A stretch of 64,000 nt of DNA. Origin: Diphasiastrum complanatum. Taxonomy: Eukaryota; Streptophyta; Lycopodiopsida; Lycopodiales; Lycopodiaceae. This document shows, piece after piece, positions 57,601-64,000 of this stretch (the first letter of the stretch is position 1; each line of letters begins with the position of its first letter). Made by a program: the position numbers and the translations under genes. The stretch is from contig CM055112.1 of the NCBI GenBank assembly GCA_029204225.1, positions 29,168,703 to 29,232,702 on the forward strand, written 5' to 3'. Below the pieces are notes generated by a model. The model had not been told where the DNA came from, did not search any database, and saw only the letters and a list, made by a program, of their open reading frames with translations.

Positions 57601-58530
57601 TTTGTTAGCTGTATATATATGTATTTAATTTACATGAACTTCAATAATTGATATTTTAAATCCGTTGTCAAAGTGTCTCAACTCACAAACAATTTGACAT
57701 GAAAGATCATGAATCAATAGCAACTCAACATTATTTGTTCAGTGTCTATTCAATATTGATATATAGTTTATACATACATCCATACATACGTACATACATA
57801 TATTTATGTGTGTGAGTGTGTGTGTGCATGCATGCATGCGTGTGCGTGTGTATGGATGATTGATTATTGTGAATATAAATCTAATATAAAGGATAGTGTT
57901 AATTTATGATCAGATTCATGTATTTGTCAAGAGTTCATCAATCAATTGTTATTATCATTCTATGATCATTGGTTTATATTTTAGCATTCTCATAGAGAAG
58001 ATATACCATATAAGTATAATAGTCAGGTATAATGGTATAAAGGTGCTTTTGGAAATGTTGAAATCATAATTTTTTTTCTTTTGTGGTAGAGGTAAGATAA
58101 ACTTTTTGCTTTCTGTAGCTCATCAATCTAAGGGTGTATTTGAGAGTTATTGGAGCTTGATTTTTATTTTAGAATTTGTAAATTACATCATATAAAATTC
58201 TATGAATCTCCTCTCAATCACAAGTTTCTTAATACTTATTCAAATGACACAATCTATTTATTAAAAACAATTATCTCTAAAAGCTCTAAAACCTTTCAGT
58301 TCTGTCAAAGTTGATCGAAGATTGGTTTGACCAGAATTTAAAAGCCACCAGCAATTTTTAATTCAATTTTTTTTTCTCCCTAGAGTTTATGTTAGATTGA
58401 CCTATAATTCATAGTATACTAAATGGCTGGACATATCCTCTCTTATGTAGATGTGAAAGTCTCAAAGGCAGCCCTATTGTGGCTAGCGACAACATGCACA
58501 AACTATTCAAAAACTAGTTAAAACCCTAGT
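57601..58530. other. Non-coding AT-rich interval
   Basis: Holds a short (CATA)n/(TG)n tract with CATGCATGCATGCGTG at about 57775-57850. No gene is seen. Confidence 0.5.
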
Positions 58531-59640
58531 ATGATGTATCTATATAATATAAAACTATTTTAGAGAGAGTGTGTGTGTTTTTGCCATAAAAAATGTCACG
58601 CTATGCTGGTGAAAATGTCACTCATTGCCCATGAAAAAATGTCACGTTTTTGCAAAGAGAAAGACTAAAAAACGTCGTTTCAAAAAAAATGGAAAATGGT
58701 GAAAAAAATAACACATGTAAGCCCTATTTTTTTTTTTTTTTGACACACACACATTTTAAATTGTTTTCCCCCCAAAGCGTGCGCTCTCTCTTTTTCTAGA
58801 TCAGGTCTCTCTCTCTCTCTCTCGATCGCGAGCAGGGATGCGGGTCTCTCTCTCATGATCGGGCCTCCTTCGTCTTCTTACTCTCTTCTTTTTTATTGTA
58901 TTCTAACATCTATTTTGTTTTTTTTGTGGCACATACAGAAAACAAAATACGAGACCTCACCGACAGCCAAATTTTTTTCCTTATTAGTTATGGTTCAATA
59001 ACTTTGCCCAAAGTTTTGGTGGTGCTTATGTAGTACACATTCCAGAAAAATTGAACCATTGTCTAAGCAAAAAAATTGAAGCTACATTTATTGAAAAAGC
59101 TTTTTGTCTGTTGATGATGCCAATATTCAATAAACCCTTTATGCTCAATGTTTTGGCATGAGCGCCAATATTTTATGGTGAGAATTATAGTTTGACCGTT
59201 TTAGCACATATGCCTATGCCACAAAAGATTTTTCTGATTGTCCTCTTAGAATTAGGCTAAAGTTCTTGATGATCAACGATGTTGGAATTGGTGGATGACA
59301 GTCCTTTGCTATGTGATAGATCCAATGAAGGTATCTACAAACTGTCTCTTGACGTTGCATGCTAATGTTTGATAGCTGAGTAGTCGACATGTCATTTGTG
59401 GATGGATGGATAGATGAATTTCTATGTAAGATTGCTCTTCAAGAGATGACTGATGATGCACAATGTTCCAAATGGTGGTTTTGTTTGGCTTTGCTTTCTC
59501 TCTCACTGTTCTCAAGAGTAATCTTCTCAGTGTCACAGTCAAGTCTAATTGTTTGGCCATTTTAAGCCATGGTCTTTTTAACCATAAGTGACAGGAGTTA
59601 GGTGTATTAGTTAAGTATATGAATGTAAAGGATATCACAA
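58531..59640. other. Unassigned, possible Helitron 5' end
   Basis: TCTATATAATATAAAACTA at about 58538 resembles plant Helitron 5' ends and is followed by repeated ATGTCAC words; no CTRR end with hairpin was found. CT-rich tracts at 58786-58850. A minus frame at 59309-59659 shows nothing recognisable. Confidence 0.25.
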
Positions 59641-59699
59641 ATTGCAATCTAGTTGGCAAAGTTGGCCTATCTCAACCACTTTACTTTTTTTAAAAAGTA

Positions 59700-60060
59700 G
59701 AATTGAAATTGTCGCAAAGCTGTTGCGCACTCGACACTCGAAATTGTCGCGAACTCGACCCTCGACCCTCGAACCTCGACCCTCAAAACTGTCGTGCACT
59801 CGACACTCAAAACTGTCGCGACACTCGAAACTGTCACGAAATTGTTGCAAACTAGATCCTCGACCCTCGACCCTCGAAACTGTTGTGAATAAGACATTGT
59901 CACGAAATTGTCGCGACACTCAAAACTGTCATGAAACTGTCGTGACACTCGAAACTGTCGCGAACAAGACACTATCGTGACACTCAAACTAGAACTCAAC
60001 ACTCGAAACTGTTGTGAAACTCGACACTTGAAACTATCACGAAACTCGAATCTCGAATTT
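59700..60060. repeat. Minisatellite of CGACACTCGAAACTGT units
   Basis: About twenty degenerate units (ACTCGAAACTGTCGCGA; ACCCTCGACCCTCGA) over 360 bp. GC-richer than the surroundings and rich in CG dinucleotides. Frames on both strands are repeat artefacts. Confidence 0.85.
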
Positions 60061-60182
60061 TTTCAACTAGTCGAATTTTGGATTGCTATGATGTTGGTGG
60101 TGCCGACATATGCGTGAATTGCTTCTGCGTGAACTGCATCGCGCCAAGGTTGAGCGAAATATGTGACAATATGTGACGGAAT

Positions 60183-60270
60183 CTCGACTACCACCGCTAC
60201 CTGGTGGAATTCAAGACTGAAGCTGAGAGAAAAGATGCAGCTGAGAGTACGTTTGTTACTCGCTTACAAA
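60183..60270 (+). pseudogene. 14-3-3 protein exon fragment
   Basis: Reads DYHRYLVEFKTEAERKDAAE followed by ST, which matches the [20 protein letters not shown] segment of plant 14-3-3 proteins (phosphoserine-binding adaptors). The rest of the gene is absent; adjacent codons do not match. A captured or retro-copied piece, not functional. Confidence 0.75.
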
Positions 60271-60399
60271 ATGGCACAAGTAAGGCAAATTCCCCTTGGC
60301 AACTTCATTTTCAGTAAGTAACTGTTGTTACACAATGTTTTTATTCGAAGTTGAAGGGTTATGAGCATACAAGTTATTCGCCCCTCCCACCCACCCCCT

Positions 60400-60406
60400 C
60401 CCCCCC

Positions 60407-60468
<62 letters not shown>
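60400..60468. repeat. Poly-C and (CT)n tract
   Basis: 18 C in a row followed by about 25 CT units; further C-rich words just before (CCCACCCACCCCC). The minus strand could form a G-quadruplex. Confidence 0.9.
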
Positions 60469-60469
<1 letters not shown>

Positions 60470-60539
60470 AGCATTCATTGTAAGAAAGACTAACATAAAT
60501 AGACTTTTAATTTGAAAATAAGAGCAGCACATAGAGTAG

Positions 60540-60860
60540 AGAGCAGAGAAGATGAGATAGAACGAATTAGGAATGATGAATGATGGCGTTTTCTTCTCAT
60601 GGCCCAAGTAGCAAAGAAGTGGTCATTGCTTTTGATTTGATTTTTTTGCTTTTGATTCAAGCAGCAAAGAGTATGTAGCCATTGCATTTGCTTTTGGTTA
60701 TTTCCTTTTGATCCGAGTAGGAAAGAGTACATAGTCATTTCATTTGGTTTTGATTTTTTTCTTTTGATTCGAGCAACAAATAGTATGTAGCCATTGCATT
60801 TGCTTTTTGTTGTTGTTTGTTAATCCAAGCAGCAAATAATTCGTGGCCATAGTATTTGCC
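60540..60860 (+). repeat. Degenerate 60-bp tandem repeat
   Basis: Four or five units with AGCAAAGAGTATGTAGCCAT, TGCATTTGCTTTTGG and TTTTGATTCGAGCA. No coding meaning. Confidence 0.7.
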
Positions 60861-61002
60861 TTTTAGAATAAGCATGTTTTGTCTCCATGTTTTGACTTTC
60901 TTGATGCTATCAGTCTCTCTTTATTCAATGCCTTAGTTAATAAACTTTTAATCATTGTTTTGGCGTCAATCGGAATTAAGAGGGTTGTTTAGAAGTATTT
61001 TA

Positions 61003-61094
61003 AACACATCAGGCCTTGAATTTTGAACACATCAGGCATTGAATTTTGAACACATCCGGCCTTGAATTCTGAACACATCATGCCTTGAATTTTG
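61003..61094 (+). repeat. Four 23-bp tandem repeats
   Basis: Unit AACACATCAGGCCTTGAATT plus TTG, four copies in a row with one or two changes each. Confidence 0.92.
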
Positions 61095-61099
61095 AAGTA

Positions 61100-61262
61100 T
61101 TTTTGGAGACACAAATTTTTAGAGATGCGAATTTTTGGAGACTCAATTTTTGGAGACTCGAATTTTTGGAGACTCGAGACACGAATTTTTTGAGACCGAT
61201 TAAATTTTTTGTGAAGACTTGAATTTTTTGAGAACGACTTGAATTTTAGCGAAAATTTTTAA
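61100..61262 (+). repeat. Degenerate GAGACTCGAATTTTTG repeat
   Basis: Seven or so units of 15-25 bp built on GGAGACTCGAATTTTTG. Follows the 23-bp array directly. Confidence 0.75.
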
Positions 61263-61328
61263 CTCTCTCTCACGGAAATCGACGAAAACTTCTCACAAAA
61301 ATTTTGCGAGAGAATTTTTTGTCGATTT

Positions 61329-62528
<1,200 letters not shown>

Positions 62529-62873
62529 CTAATTAAGCTTGGCAAGCTTGGCAGAATCATTCTGGCTCTCGGACATGTTTCTCGCAGTAGAATCAACTTG
62601 GTCGAATTGACTGTGGTTCATGGCTCGTAGGGATGCTTGCCATTCTTTCCTTCCCGTTTCTCTATCCTTCTTCACCTCACTAAACATAGTCATCATTTCA
62701 GTTGATAAGTATTGACGCATCTTCACTTCAAAGAGGTCTTGTTGCGCCTCTGGTATGGGTTCATCTCTTGGTGTAGGTTTAGAAGGGACACCCATCTCAT
62801 CTTGGGGAGGTGCCACTGTCGAGTGCATATGCTCTTTCTTTCTCGACTTGGATCTAGAGCCATCTCGATGCAT
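62529..62873 (-). other. Open frame, perhaps gag-like remnant
   Basis: 114 codons, hydrophilic and helical (FEVKMRQYLSTEMMTMFSEV, KKDRETGRKEW), starting MHRDGSRSKSRKKEHMH. No domain recognised. Upstream it is cut by the copia J LTR at 62911. It could be a gag fragment. Confidence 0.3.
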
Positions 62874-62910
62874 GCGGAAGCCGTATTCTTGAACCTGCTC
62901 CTCTCTGTCT

Positions 62911-63523
62911 TGATGAATTCACACGTGTGGGATGCCCTACACATGTACTTTTGATCTCCTAAGCCCAATAATACCATAAAGATCAGACTAACATTGATTG
63001 ACAATAGGAAAGCTGATCATACAAGAAATATTATTGTATTACACGCAAGATCTGTCAACAAAATATGAAACTAAGTGCAATAAATGTCTCAACTCGACTA
63101 GAGAGAGAATATGAAAGTAGAAAACTCGAGTAGAAAGAGAGAGCACAAAGAGCTTAGTCTCCAAATTTGCATTACACACAAATTTCATCATTTTCTCAAT
63201 GAGAGTACATCACATATATATAGATCCATGGACTCTCCTCCTACTTGAGTTGAATTGGAGTTATGAATCCACCTCTCAAGCTATCTAGACTTATTCAAGC
63301 CACCTCAATATGTCTAATTGTGCCACCTAGTCTTTTCATGCATTAAATGTGGCATGCAAAGTACAAATGACAGTTCATATGGTAGCTCGAGTTTCTACTT
63401 CTACCTACTTTGAATATTTTATTCTAAGATGGGTCTTCACTAAGCCAAAAGAGCTCAATTCATCTTTGGCATTTCTAGGACCCCTACTTACAACATTAGA
63501 TAGATTTTTTTAATATTTCAACA
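62911..63523 (-). repeat. Copia J 3' LTR
   Basis: Read on minus it starts TGTTGAAATATT next to a purine tract (63524-63536) and ends CACACGTGTGAATTCA, about 613 bp. A TATA box (CTATATATATG on minus) is near 63213-63222. The G-box palindrome is at 62920-62929. Left border set from the TG/CA ends only. Confidence 0.65.
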
Positions 63524-63541
63524 CTCCACCTAAAAAAGCAT

Positions 63542-64000
63542 CTAATGTGGATCAAGCATCAATCTTGAGATAAGACCAAGATTAGATCTATGCTTTGAGA
63601 AGGCACTTTTGCAAAGTAGCTTTGTGAGAAGATCAGCAATACATGAAGATGTGTCGACATGTTCCAAGTTGATTTCACCTCCAATGAGCTTTTGTCTTAC
63701 AAAATGGTGTGCGACTTCTATATGCTTGCTTCTTGCATGAAAAATAGGATTGTTTGCAAGAGTTTGGGATGATATGTTGTCACACTTGATCAAGGGAAGA
63801 TCATCCACTTTGATGCACTTTAGCTCCATGATTAACCTCTTAATCCAAAGCACCTCTTTAGTTGTTGTAGTGAGTGCTTTGTACTCGGCCTCACAAGAAG
63901 ATAGAGATATGGTATCTTGCTTCTTTGAAAGCCAAGACACAAGATTGCCTCCAATAAAGATAGTATATGCATTAATGGACTTTCGATCCATTTTATCACT
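63542..64000 (-). CDS. Copia J pol, C-terminal RNase H end
   Basis: Open to the window edge on minus. RNase H end: DRKSINAYTIFIGGNLVSWL, SLSSCEAEYKALTTTTKEVL, HARSKHIEVAHHFVRQKLIG, CIADLLTKLLC. Close to copia B in sequence. The visible 150 codons have no stop. Unlike in A and B, its stop (63542-63544) precedes the LTR by about 18 bp. Confidence 0.9.
   Translation of the reverse strand, partial: SDKMDRKSINAYTIFIGGNLVSWLSKKQDTISLSSCEAEYKALTTTTKEVLWIKRLIMELKCIKVDDLPLIKCDNISSQTLANNPIFHARSKHIEVAHHFVRQKLIGGEINLEHVDTSSCIADLLTKLLCKSAFSKHRSNLGLISRLMLDPH

Noticed and set aside
58538-58620. Helitron 5' end
   Set aside because: Only the TCTATATAATATAAAACTA-like start is seen; no hairpin plus CTRR end and no Rep/helicase. 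Kept only as a weak note.

Overview
This is a stretch of land-plant nuclear heterochromatin. The evidence is plant-type Ty1/copia polyproteins primed by the initiator tRNA-Met site (TGGTATCAGAGC), Ty3/gypsy relics, TATA-box LTR promoters, GT-AG introns of about 110 bp, and small fragments of plant genes (14-3-3, FCP1-like phosphatase). Base composition is AT-rich, with very long GA/CT microsatellites. A fern, lycophyte, bryophyte or gymnosperm with a repeat-rich genome fits, but the sequence alone does not fix the lineage. I see no intact single-copy host gene, no RNA gene and no CRISPR array.

Layout. 1-10952: copia element A, whose gag is split by a 5.06 kb non-autonomous LTR element (LARD-type, 1528-6591) with a perfect 5-bp target duplication. 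11400-12519: copia relic C. 12520-21390: a tangle of gag-only LTR elements (family D), in which a minus-strand tandem block sits inside a plus-strand copy. 21400-24360: a copia scrap and an eroded transposase-like gene. 24615-29250: a divergent gene pair, unknown gene X on minus and a gene on plus that fuses a histone-H3-like fold to a Ulp1-type (C48) cysteine protease; their 5' regions carry G-box clusters and a repeated inverted module. 29880-32165: gypsy relics. 32720-38571: copia B, complete, with identical LTRs and TSD. 39089-48808: copia relics E, F, G, H and a D fragment. 50201-53870: gypsy relic I. 54100-62528: minisatellites, microsatellites and host-gene fragments. 62911-64000: 3' end of copia J on minus.

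Two observations stand out. The first is the H3-fold/Ulp1 chimera at 27183-29069. Its exon phases agree across four exons, although one splice acceptor reads AA instead of AG and the N-terminus is unresolved. The second is a module of about 18 bp (forward form like CAATATCGCTTTCAAGCGC) that recurs in strictly alternating orientation, so that it can form consecutive hairpins. It lies in the 5' regions of gene X, of the H3-Ulp1 gene and of both D-family gag genes, which otherwise share no coding sequence. This suggests one mobile system, or a shared control element, behind apparently unrelated genes.
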